From positions 8,618,001 through 8,682,000 of the forward strand of contig NZ_CP045096.1 of the NCBI RefSeq assembly GCF_009184865.1: a DNA stretch of 64,000 nucleotides, given 5' to 3'. The DNA comes from Streptomyces phaeolivaceus. GTDB taxonomy: Bacteria > Actinomycetota > Actinomycetes > Streptomycetales > Streptomycetaceae. Of this stretch, positions 48,191 to 55,406 are shown one piece after another (within the stretch, counting starts at the first letter, position 1; each line of letters starts with the position of its first letter). The notes beneath the pieces were generated by a model. It did not search any database. It was given only the letters and a program-made list of their open reading frames with translations, and had not been told where the DNA came from. Made by a program: the position numbers and the translations under genes.

Positions 48191-49552
48191 GTGAGTCGAC
48201 CCCGCATCGTGATCGTCGGTGCCGGTTTCGCCGGTTACCGCACGGCCCGCACCCTCGCCCGGCTGAGCCGGGGCAAGGCCGACATCACCCTGCTGAACCC
48301 GACCGACTACTTCCTGTATCTGCCCCTGCTGCCCCAGGTCGCCGCCGGCATCCTGGAACCGCGCCGGGTCACGGTCTCCCTGACCGGCACCCTGCGGCAG
48401 GTGCGGCTGGTGCTCGGCGAGGCCGGTGACATCGACCTCGACGCGCGCGCCGTGCGCTACACCGACCCCGAGGGCGGTGTCGGCACCCTGACCTACGACC
48501 GGCTGGTGCTCGCCGCCGGGAGCGTCAACAAACTGCTGCCGATCCCCGGTGTCGCCGAGCACGCCCACGGCTTCCGGGGGCTGCCGGAGGCGCTGTACCT
48601 CAGGGACCACGTGACACGGCAGGTGGAGCTGGCGGCCGGCGGCGAGGACCCCGGGAGCCGTGACGCGCGCCGCACCTTCGTGGTCGTCGGCGCCGGGTAC
48701 ACCGGCACCGAGGTCGCCGCCCAGGGCCAGATGCTCACCGACGCGCTGGTACGGAGACATCCGCTGCGGGAGAGCGCGCGGCCACGCTGGCTGCTGCTCG
48801 ACATCGCGGACCGGGTGCTGCCCGAGATGGACGAGAAGCTGTCGCGGACCGCCGACAAGGTGCTGCGGCAGCGGGGCGTCGACGTACGCATGGGGACCTC
48901 CGTGAAGGAGGCGACATCGGACGGAGTGCTGCTGAGCGACGGGGAGTTCGTCGACACCCGCACTCTGGTGTGGTGTGTGGGCGTACGGCCCGATCCGCTC
49001 GCCGAGTCGCTGGGCCTGCCCATGGAACGCGGCCGGCTGCTCGTCGAGCCCACCCTGCATGTGCCGGGCAGGCCCGAGGTGTTCGCCTGCGGGGACGCGG
49101 CGGCCGTACCCGATCTGACCAGGCCCGGCGAGTACACGCCGATGACCGCGCAGCACGCCTGGCGGCAGGGCAGGGTCGCCGCGCTCAACGTCGCCGCGTC
49201 CCTCGGCCGGGGCGAGCCCGAGGCCTACCGGCACAGCGACCTCGGCTTCGTCGTGGACCTCGGCGGGGTCAAGGCCGCCGCCGACCCCCTCGGCGTGCCG
49301 CTGTCCGGCCTCGCCGCCGGTGCCGTCACCCGCGGCTACCACCTCGCCGCCATGCCCGGAAACCGCGTCCGCGTCGCCGCCGACTGGCTCCTCGACGCCG
49401 TACTGCCGCGTCAGGGCGTCCAGTTGGGCCTGGTCCGGTCCTGGGCCGTACCGCTGGACACGGCGTCACCCGAGCTGGCCAAGCGGCCGGCCCCGGCCCT
49501 CACCCCCGACAACCCCCGCAAGCCCGCCAAGAGTTCGGAAGGACCGTCATGA
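48191..49552 (+). CDS. ndh: Type II NADH dehydrogenase-like FAD oxidoreductase
   Basis: A 453-residue two-dinucleotide-binding flavoprotein. IVIVGAGFAGYRTARTLARL binds FAD, FVVVGAGYTGTEVAAQGQML binds NADH, and EVFACGDAAAV closes the FAD domain; YFLYLPLLPQVAAG and PMTAQHAWRQGRVAALN are NDH-2 landmarks. A C-terminal segment could form the membrane-binding amphipathic helix. It probably passes electrons from NADH to menaquinone. GTG 48191 follows GGAGG. Its stop overlaps the transketolase start (ATGA). Confidence 0.88.
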   Translation: MSRPRIVIVGAGFAGYRTARTLARLSRGKADITLLNPTDYFLYLPLLPQVAAGILEPRRVTVSLTGTLRQVRLVLGEAGDIDLDARAVRYTDPEGGVGTLTYDRLVLAAGSVNKLLPIPGVAEHAHGFRGLPEALYLRDHVTRQVELAAGGEDPGSRDARRTFVVVGAGYTGTEVAAQGQMLTDALVRRHPLRESARPRWLLLDIADRVLPEMDEKLSRTADKVLRQRGVDVRMGTSVKEATSDGVLLSDGEFVDTRTLVWCVGVRPDPLAESLGLPMERGRLLVEPTLHVPGRPEVFACGDAAAVPDLTRPGEYTPMTAQHAWRQGRVAALNVAASLGRGEPEAYRHSDLGFVVDLGGVKAAADPLGVPLSGLAAGAVTRGYHLAAMPGNRVRVAADWLLDAVLPRQGVQLGLVRSWAVPLDTASPELAKRPAPALTPDNPRKPAKSSEGPS

Positions 49553-51396
49553 ACAGCCGTCAACTCACCGAGCTGGCCCAGCAGTTGCGCGTCGACAGTG
49601 TGCGTGCGTCGGACGCCGCGGGCTCGGGGCATCCGACGTCGTCCATGTCGGCCGCCGAGCTGATGGCCGTACTGCTCGCGGGACATCTGCGGTACGACTT
49701 CGAACGCCCCCAACACCCCGGCAACGACCGCTTCGTGCTGTCGAAGGGCCATGCCTCACCCCTGCTCTACGCCGCGTACAAGGCGGCCGGCGCGATCAGC
49801 GAGACCGAGCTGATGACGTTCCGGAAGCTCGGCAGCCGGCTCGAGGGGCACCCCACGCCCCGGCGGCTGCCGTGGGTGGAGACCGCCACCGGCTCGCTCG
49901 GCCAGGGGCTGCCCGTCGGCGTCGGCATCGCGCTGGCCGGGAAGCGGCTGGACCGCACCGGCAACCGGGTGTGGGTGCTGTGCGGGGACAGCGAACTCGC
50001 CGAGGGCTCGGTGTGGGAGGCCGCCGAGCACGCCGCGTACGAGCATCTGGACAATCTGACGGCGATCGTCGACGTCAACCGGCTCGGCCAGCGCGGGCCC
50101 ACCCGGCACGGACACGACCTGGACGCCTACGCCCGCCGCTTCGCCGCCTTCGGCTGGCACACGATCGAGATCGACGGCCACGACGTGGACGCCGTCGACC
50201 GCGCGTACGGCGAGGCCGAGTCCACCAAGGGGCAGCCGACGGTGATCCTCGCCCGCACCCTCAAGGGCAAGGGCGTCGCGGCCGTCCAGGACCGCGAGGG
50301 CATGCACGGCAAACCGCTCAAGGACGCCGAGGAGGCGACCGCGGAACTCGGCGGCGTACGCGACCTCCAGGTGGAGGTCCCCCAGCCGCCCGCCGCCCGG
50401 ATGCTGCACGCCGTACGCACCGGGCATCTGGAGCTGCCGCGCTTCGCGGTCGGCGACGAGGTCGCGACCCGCGACGCGTACGGGCAGGCGCTCGCCGCGC
50501 TCGGCTCCGCGCGCGGTGACGTCGTCGCCCTGGACGGCGAGGTCGGCGACTCCACACGCTCCGAGTTCTTCGCCAAGGAACACCCCGACCGCTACTTCGA
50601 GTGCTACATCGCCGAACAGCAGCTGGTGGCCGCCTCGGTGGGCCTCGCGGCCCGCGGCTGGGTGCCGTACGCCGCCACGTTCGCGGCGTTCCTCACCCGC
50701 GCCCACGACTTCATCCGGATGGCGTCGATCAGCGGGGCCGGCGTCAACCTCGTCGGCTCGCACGCGGGCTGTGCCATCGGCCAGGACGGGCCCTCCCAGA
50801 TGGGTCTGGAGGATCTGGCGATGATGCGCTCGGTGCACGGCTCGACTGTGCTGTACCCGTGCGACGCCAATCAGACCGCCAAGCTCGTCGGCACCATGGC
50901 CGGCCTCGAAGACGTCCGCTATCTGCGCACCTCCCGGGGCGAGGCGCCCGTCCTCTACAGCCCGACCGAGGAGTTCCCGGTCGGCGGCAGCAAGGTGCTG
51001 CGCGCCTCCGACACCGACCGGCTCACCGTCGTTGCGGCCGGGGTCACCGTGCGCGAGGCCCTGAAGGCCGCCGACGCGCTGGACGCCGAGGGCATCCAGG
51101 TCCGGGTCATCGACCTCTACTCGGTCAAGCCCGTCGACCGCCGCACCCTGCGCGAGGCCGCCGAACGCACCGGGTGCCTCCTCACCGTCGAGGACCACCA
51201 CGAGGAGGGCGGCCTCGGCGACGCGGTCCTCGACGCCTTCCTCGACGGCCGCCCGGTGCCCCGCCTGGTGCGCCTCGCCGTCCGTACGATGCCGGGCTCG
51301 GCCTCCCCCGCGGAGCAGTTGCGCGAGGCGGGCATCGACGCGGAGGCGATCGCCGTCGCCGGACGGCTGCTGGTGGAACACGCGATCGTGCCCTGA
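49549..51396 (+). CDS. tkt: Transketolase
   Basis: A 615-residue single-chain transketolase. Thiamine-diphosphate and catalytic parts: SVRASDAAGSGHPTSSMSAA, LSKGHASPLLYA, GSLGQGLPVGVGIA, the GDSELAEGSVWEA Mg loop and IVDVNRLGQRG in the first domain; DGEVGDSTRSEFF, CYIAEQQLVAASVGLAARG with the cofactor Glu and GSHAGCAIGQDGPSQMGLED in the second; VIDLYSVKPVD in the third. It resembles the metazoan-like short transketolases more than the long TktA type. Coupled to the oxidoreductase gene by ATGA with GGAAGGA upstream. Confidence 0.93.
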   Translation: MNSRQLTELAQQLRVDSVRASDAAGSGHPTSSMSAAELMAVLLAGHLRYDFERPQHPGNDRFVLSKGHASPLLYAAYKAAGAISETELMTFRKLGSRLEGHPTPRRLPWVETATGSLGQGLPVGVGIALAGKRLDRTGNRVWVLCGDSELAEGSVWEAAEHAAYEHLDNLTAIVDVNRLGQRGPTRHGHDLDAYARRFAAFGWHTIEIDGHDVDAVDRAYGEAESTKGQPTVILARTLKGKGVAAVQDREGMHGKPLKDAEEATAELGGVRDLQVEVPQPPAARMLHAVRTGHLELPRFAVGDEVATRDAYGQALAALGSARGDVVALDGEVGDSTRSEFFAKEHPDRYFECYIAEQQLVAASVGLAARGWVPYAATFAAFLTRAHDFIRMASISGAGVNLVGSHAGCAIGQDGPSQMGLEDLAMMRSVHGSTVLYPCDANQTAKLVGTMAGLEDVRYLRTSRGEAPVLYSPTEEFPVGGSKVLRASDTDRLTVVAAGVTVREALKAADALDAEGIQVRVIDLYSVKPVDRRTLREAAERTGCLLTVEDHHEEGGLGDAVLDAFLDGRPVPRLVRLAVRTMPGSASPAEQLREAGIDAEAIAVAGRLLVEHAIVP

Positions 51397-51484
51397 ACGG
51401 CCCTACCTCGACATCCAGCGCATTCGTACACCGCGCCGAAGGTTTGGCCAACGGGCGTGCGGCCACTCGGTGTTCGAGGTGGCC

Positions 51485-51868
51485 ATGTCGAACACATCCA
51501 ACACATCAAGAGCCAGTAACTCACGTAAAGCGCATGAGTCCCATGATTCCCATGATTCCCATGAGTCCGGTGAAGCGGACGAGGCGCGGGAGTCCACGGG
51601 CGACCGACCCCGCCCCATGGAGGTGCTGCGCCACGCGCGGACCCAGCTCGCGGAGCTGACCGGCATGGCGCCCGAGTCCGTGTCCTCGTTCGAACAGACC
51701 GAGGGCGGCTGGACGTTGGAGGTCGAGGTCCTGGAGATCGCCAGGGTCCCCGACACGATGAGCCTGCTCGCGAGCTATCGGGTGGAACTCGACTCCGAGG
51801 GCGAGCTGACCGGATACCGCCGCGTCCGCCGCTACGAGCGCGGCAGGGCGGACCCGCATCGCCGCTAG
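51485..51868 (+). CDS. gvpO: Gas vesicle protein GvpO
   Basis: A 127-residue protein. The conserved part is EVLRHARTQLAELTGMAPES, GGWTLEVEVLEIARVPDTMS and YRVELDSEGELTGYRRVRRY, the GvpO signature. The N-terminal 45 residues are hydrophilic with HESHDSHDSHES, encoded by four 9-bp repeats (51532-51567). GAGG lies 9 bp before ATG 51485. GvpO is a small gas-vesicle accessory protein, here first in the cluster as usual in Streptomyces. Confidence 0.92.
   Translation: MSNTSNTSRASNSRKAHESHDSHDSHESGEADEARESTGDRPRPMEVLRHARTQLAELTGMAPESVSSFEQTEGGWTLEVEVLEIARVPDTMSLLASYRVELDSEGELTGYRRVRRYERGRADPHRR
51532..51567 (+). repeat. 9-bp tandem repeat in gvpO
   Basis: Four copies of CATGA(G/T)TCC, in frame, encoding the alternating His-Glu-Ser / His-Asp-Ser tract of the GvpO N-terminus. 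Confidence 0.85.
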
Positions 51869-51898
51869 GGCGCGTCGTCCCGCCCTTGTTCCCAGCAA

Positions 51899-51924
51899 CC
51901 AGAGACACCAGAGACACCAGAGAC
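51899..51924 (+). repeat. AGAGACACC tandem repeat before the chimeric gvp gene
   Basis: Nearly three copies of a 9-mer AGAGACACC in the leader, followed by AGGAGG and the start of the chimeric gvp gene at 51943. Purine-rich and unlikely to be coding. Confidence 0.75.
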
Positions 51925-51942
51925 ATAGGAGGTTCGGTCGGT

Positions 51943-52560
51943 ATGACCGTAGTCCCGGCACAGCAGTCCGGCGGCGGAGGCGGCAGCAGCGGCCAAGCCC
52001 TCGTCAGTGAGGCCCCCGAGCGGCTGCGCCCGAAGCGCAAGGATCTGCTCGCCCATCAGAACGTCCTGAGCGAGGCGGGCGCGGGCGGCCCGCTGCTGCC
52101 CATGAGGTTCGGCAGCGTCGCCCCCGACGACGCGTCCGTCACCGGGGTGCTCGCCGAACGCGCGGAGCACTACCGGGAGCGGCTCAAGAACTTCGCCCGC
52201 TTCATCACCCTCAGGGGAGAGGCCGAGGACGGCTGGCGCGGCGAGATCCGCGACGGCGAGGTGGTCGTCAGCCACGAGGACGCCCTCGCGGAGGAGGAGC
52301 GGGAGCCGGAGCCGGACGAGGAGCCCCGCGACGCCGCCGACGCCGCCGAGGACGTCGAGGCAGCCGAGGCAGCCGAGGACGATGAGTACCTCGACGAGGA
52401 TGCTGAGGACGTCGAGGACGTCCCGGAGGACGAGTACGAGGACGTTCCCGAGGCCGAGGACGACGCCGGGGAGGACATCGACGAGGAACCGTACGAGGAT
52501 GAGCACGAGGATGAGCACGAGGACGAGGAACGGGTCGACGTGGGCGGGAGCCGACGATGA
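51943..52560 (+). CDS. Chimeric gas-vesicle gene: GvpA N-terminus joined to GvpF middle and an acidic tail
   Basis: A 205-residue protein in the gvpA position. Residues 1-17, MTVVPAQQSGGGGGSSG, are the N-terminus I recall for Streptomyces GvpA. From residue 18 the sequence is not GvpA but GvpF: ALVSEAPERLRPKRKDLLAH, LPMRFGSVAPDD and VLAERAEHYRERL correspond to the interior of GvpF/GvpL (compare VTTPLPLRLGTVFHDD in GvpL downstream). From about residue 83 it becomes unrecognised and then strongly Glu/Asp-rich (EDVEDVPEDEYEDVPEAEDD). AGGAGG precedes the ATG, and the stop overlaps gvpJ by ATGA, so it should be translated. I infer an in-frame deletion fusing gvpA to gvpF. Confidence 0.75.
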   Translation: MTVVPAQQSGGGGGSSGQALVSEAPERLRPKRKDLLAHQNVLSEAGAGGPLLPMRFGSVAPDDASVTGVLAERAEHYRERLKNFARFITLRGEAEDGWRGEIRDGEVVVSHEDALAEEEREPEPDEEPRDAADAAEDVEAAEAAEDDEYLDEDAEDVEDVPEDEYEDVPEAEDDAGEDIDEEPYEDEHEDEHEDEERVDVGGSRR

Positions 52561-52922
52561 CCTTCCCCAGCCGGGTCCCCGAGCCGTACGGGCAGAACGG
52601 GAGTGCCAATCTGGCCGACATTCTGGAGCGGGTGCTCGACAAGGGGCTGGTGATCGCGGGCGACATCCGCATCAACCTGCTCGACATCGAACTGCTCACC
52701 ATCAAGCTGCGCCTCATCGTCTGCTCCGTCGACAAGGCCAAGGAGATGGGGATCGACTGGTGGGAGACCGACCCGGCGTTGTCGTCCAACGCCCGCCGCG
52801 ACGAACTCTCCCGTGAGAACGCCGAGTTGCGTGCCCGGCTCGCGGAGCTGGACGACGGCGGGTACCGGCGGGAGCCGGAGCCGGCCATCCAGCGCGGTCG
52901 TGCCAGAGAGGAGCCCTCATGA
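52557..52922 (+). CDS. gvpJ: Gas vesicle protein GvpJ (GvpA/J family)
   Basis: A 121-residue GvpA-family protein. SANLADILERVLDKGLVIAG and DIRINLLDIELLTIKLRLIV followed by DKAKEMGIDWW is the helix-strand-strand-helix gas-vesicle fold. The C-terminal charged extension and the MGIDWWETDP segment mark it as a minor GvpJ-type rib protein rather than the main shell GvpA. Overlaps both neighbours by ATGA. Confidence 0.9.
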   Translation: MTFPSRVPEPYGQNGSANLADILERVLDKGLVIAGDIRINLLDIELLTIKLRLIVCSVDKAKEMGIDWWETDPALSSNARRDELSRENAELRARLAELDDGGYRREPEPAIQRGRAREEPS

Positions 52923-53710
52923 CCGGACTGCGTTATGTGTACGCCGTCTGCCGCCCCTTCGACGCGGCACTCCAGTCCCAGCTCACCGGGGTCGCGGGAG
53001 CGCCGCCCCGGCAGCTGCGGCACCACGATCTGATCGCCGTGGTCAGCGAGGTGCCGGAGCGCGACTTCGCGGAGCAGCCGCTGCGCGCCCATCTGGAGGA
53101 CCTGGACTGGCTGACCGCGACGGCCCGTGCCCACCAGAGCGTCATCGACGCCCTCACCGTCGTCACCACACCCCTGCCGCTCCGGCTCGGCACCGTGTTC
53201 CACGACGACAGCGGTGTACGGGTCATGCTGGAGGCCCGCGAGGAGGGCTTCCGGCAGACCCTGGACCGGCTGGCGGGCCGGGTGGAGTGGGGCGTCAAGG
53301 TGTACACGGAGCCCGAGGAGCCGCGGGAGCGGGCGGAGTCGGAGGAGCGGGAGCCGTCCCGGACGTCCGCGCCCGCGAAGGTCTCCAGCGGGCGGGACTA
53401 CCTGCGACAGCGGCGGCGCAGTCACCGGGCCCACGAGGAGAAGCGGGAGAACGCCGACCGGTTCGCGCGTCGGCTGCACGACACCCTCGCGGAATTCGCC
53501 GAGGACACCCGGTTGCACACCCCGCAGAATTCGGCTCTTTCCGGTGCTCCCGGACGCAATGTGCTGAACGCGGCCTATTTGGTGCCGCGCGCCCATTCCG
53601 AGGAGTTCGTGGAACTCGTGGACCGTACGAAGAACGAGGAACCGGATTTGCGGGTGGAACTCACCGGGCCGTGGGCGGCCTATTCCTTCAGCGGGGAGGA
53701 CGGCTCGTGA
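52919..53710 (+). CDS. gvpL: Gas vesicle protein GvpL (GvpF/L family)
   Basis: A 263-residue GvpF/L-family accessory protein. LRYVYAVCRPFDAALQSQLT is the N-terminal beta-alpha unit, AVVSEVPERDFAEQPLRAHL and VTTPLPLRLGTVFHDDSGVR the core, and NVLNAAYLVPRAHSEEFVEL with LTGPWAAYSFS the C-terminal module. These proteins interact with GvpA-family proteins during assembly. The gene is complete, in contrast to the truncated GvpF sequence upstream. Start and stop overlap neighbouring genes. Confidence 0.92.
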   Translation: MTGLRYVYAVCRPFDAALQSQLTGVAGAPPRQLRHHDLIAVVSEVPERDFAEQPLRAHLEDLDWLTATARAHQSVIDALTVVTTPLPLRLGTVFHDDSGVRVMLEAREEGFRQTLDRLAGRVEWGVKVYTEPEEPRERAESEEREPSRTSAPAKVSSGRDYLRQRRRSHRAHEEKRENADRFARRLHDTLAEFAEDTRLHTPQNSALSGAPGRNVLNAAYLVPRAHSEEFVELVDRTKNEEPDLRVELTGPWAAYSFSGEDGS

Positions 53711-53895
53711 CCGTGATCGAACGCCGTGAGGTGGCCCTCGTCGATCTCCTCGACCGGCTGCTCGCCGGCGGGGTCGTCATCACCGGCGACCTCACGCTGC
53801 GCGTCGCCGACGTCGACCTCGTCCGCATCGACCTGAACGCCCTGATCAGCTCCGTGAACGCACAGGTCCCGTCCCCCTGGGGAGGCATCGAGTGA
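53707..53895 (+). CDS. gvpS: Gas vesicle protein GvpS (short GvpA/M-type protein)
   Basis: A 62-residue protein: REVALVDLLDRLLAGGVVIT, GDLTLRVADVDLVRIDLNAL and ISSVN show the minimal GvpA fold, closest to the GvpM/GvpS minor proteins. GTG 53707 overlaps the gvpL stop and the stop overlaps gvpK, both as GTGA. A small component of the vesicle wall or tip. Confidence 0.88.
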   Translation: MTVIERREVALVDLLDRLLAGGVVITGDLTLRVADVDLVRIDLNALISSVNAQVPSPWGGIE

Positions 53896-54173
53896 CCGGC
53901 CGGAACCGTCTCGAACTGGAGCCCGACACGGTGGAGAGGGACCTGGTCAAACTGGTCCTCACCGTCGTCGAACTGCTCCGCCAGCTGATGGAGCGGCAGG
54001 CGCTGCGCCGCTTCGACACCGGGGAGCTCTCGGAGGACCAGGAGGAGCGCATCGGGCTCACCCTGATGCTGCTCGACGACCGGATGACCGAGCTGCGCGA
54101 GCGCTACGGCCTGCGGCCCGAGGACCTCAATCTGGACCTCGGGCCGCTGGGACCGTTGCTACCGCGCGAGTGA
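53892..54173 (+). CDS. gvpK: Gas vesicle protein GvpK
   Basis: A 93-residue helical protein: VERDLVKLVLTVVELLRQLM with ERQALRRFDTGELSEDQEER and LTLMLLDDRMTELRERYGL is the GvpK domain; the usual C-terminal DLNLDLGPLGPLL is present. Its assembly role is poorly defined. It ends the gvp operon, 2 bp from a convergent small gene. Confidence 0.92.
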   Translation: MTGRNRLELEPDTVERDLVKLVLTVVELLRQLMERQALRRFDTGELSEDQEERIGLTLMLLDDRMTELRERYGLRPEDLNLDLGPLGPLLPRE

Positions 54174-54175
54174 AC

Positions 54176-54346
54176 TCACCACCTGTACCAGCGGCCCCTT
54201 CCACCGGACGCGGACGTTCCGCGAACCAGGAAGCCGAGAAGCCACAGCACCAGAACGGCCAGTGCGATATACCAGAGAACCTTCACCGCGAATCCGGCAC
54301 CGAAGAGAATCAGCACCAGAAGCAGTACCAGCAGGATGGGAACCAT
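54176..54346 (-). CDS. Small two-helix hydrophobic membrane protein
   Basis: A 56-residue gene on the minus strand: MVPILLVLLLVLILFGAGFA, then VKVLWYIALAVLVLWLLGFL and a basic Ser/Gly/Arg-rich tail ending in WYRW. AGGAGG lies 8 bp before the ATG at 54346. Two membrane helices with almost no loop. Short proteins of this kind are common in Streptomyces and usually just called hydrophobic protein. It converges with gvpK and may share a transcript end with it; no function assigned. Confidence 0.8.
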   Translation of the reverse strand: MVPILLVLLLVLILFGAGFAVKVLWYIALAVLVLWLLGFLVRGTSASGGRGRWYRW

Positions 54347-54412
54347 TATGCGAACCTCCTGCTGGTCCGTGTTTCCCGAATACGCGCGTTCAGACCGCCC
54401 TGCGGCAGAGAA

Positions 54413-54442
54413 TTCTTACGGCTTCTTACGGCTTCTTACGGC
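54413..54442. repeat. Three tandem TTCTTACGGC decamers
   Basis: Three perfect copies of TTCTTACGGC at the 3' end of the methyltransferase gene. On the minus strand each contains GTAA; the copy at 54423-54432 supplies the TAA stop of that gene. Slippage would change the C-terminal CRKKP end only slightly. Confidence 0.85.
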
Positions 54443-55247
54443 ACAGAATTTCTCCGTGGAGTACGGCGAACCAGCCGTCCTCCTCCCGCCCCCACTCCCG
54501 CCAGGCCGCCTCGATCGCCCGCAGCCGCTCGTCCGTCGCGTGACCGCCCGCCGTCGCCCGTTCGGCGTACGCGGAGGCGACCGTCCGGTCCGCCCACAGC
54601 CCGCTCCACCAGGCCCGCTCGTCCGCCGTGGCGTAGGTCCAGGTCGAGGAGCCGGCCGTGATGTCGGTGAGCCCGGCCCGCAGCGCCCAGGACTTCAGCC
54701 GGCGCCCCGCGTCGGGCTCACCGCCGTTGGCGCGGGCCACCCGGCGGTACAGGTCCAGCCAGTCGGCCATGCCCGGTGACTCGGGGAACCAGGTCATCGC
54801 CGCGTAGTCGGAGTCCCGGGCGGCGACGATCCCGCCGGGCTTCGTGACCCGGACCATCTCGCGCAGCGCCTGCACCGGGTCGCCGACGTGCTGGAGCACC
54901 TGGTGCGCGTGGACCACGCAGAAGGTGTCGTCCGGATACTCCAGCGCGTGGACGTCCGCGACCGCGAAGTCCACGTTCTCCAGGCCGCGTTCGGCGGCCG
55001 TGGCGCGGGCCTGACCGAGGATGCCGGGCGCGTGGTCGACGCCGGTGACATGGCCGTCCGGGACCAGGGCGGCCAGGTCCGCGGTGATGGTCCCCGGACC
55101 GCAGCCGATGTCCAGGATCCTCATATGGGGTTTCAGCGAACCGAGGAGATATGCCGCCGAGTTGGCGGCCGTCCGCCAGGTGTGCGAGCGCAGCACCGAC
55201 TCATGGTGTCCGTGCGTGTAGACGGCGGTCTCCCGTGCCTTCGACAT
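54426..55247 (-). CDS. Class I SAM-dependent methyltransferase (UbiE/MenG-like)
   Basis: A 273-residue methyltransferase. Motif I LDIGCGPGTITADLAALVPD, HVTGVDHAPGILGQAR, FAVADVHALEYPDDTFCVVH and HQVLQHVGDPVQALREMVRV are the UbiE-type motifs; WLDLYRRVARANGGEPDAGR is a typical actinomycete segment. The substrate is not predictable. Start MSKARET at 55247 follows AAGGGGAA. Confidence 0.9.
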   Translation of the reverse strand: MSKARETAVYTHGHHESVLRSHTWRTAANSAAYLLGSLKPHMRILDIGCGPGTITADLAALVPDGHVTGVDHAPGILGQARATAAERGLENVDFAVADVHALEYPDDTFCVVHAHQVLQHVGDPVQALREMVRVTKPGGIVAARDSDYAAMTWFPESPGMADWLDLYRRVARANGGEPDAGRRLKSWALRAGLTDITAGSSTWTYATADERAWWSGLWADRTVASAYAERATAGGHATDERLRAIEAAWREWGREEDGWFAVLHGEILCRKKP

Positions 55248-55406
55248 GGCCGTTCCCCTTCCACGAGGCCCGTGCGGTCCGCTTCGGTCCGCGAGGACCA
55301 TGAGGGCCGCGAGTTCGTGCTCGAACGGTACGCGACCCGGCCGAATAATGAGACCGTCGTCTTGAATTGTGGACTCGTGGAAGGAGGGCGGCGAGAGTCA
55401 CGAGAG

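Noticed and set aside
51399..54173. Gas-vesicle cluster as recently acquired foreign DNA
   Set aside because: Base composition and codon use equal the neighbours, and no mobility genes or tRNA boundary were seen; gvp clusters are widespread in the genus.
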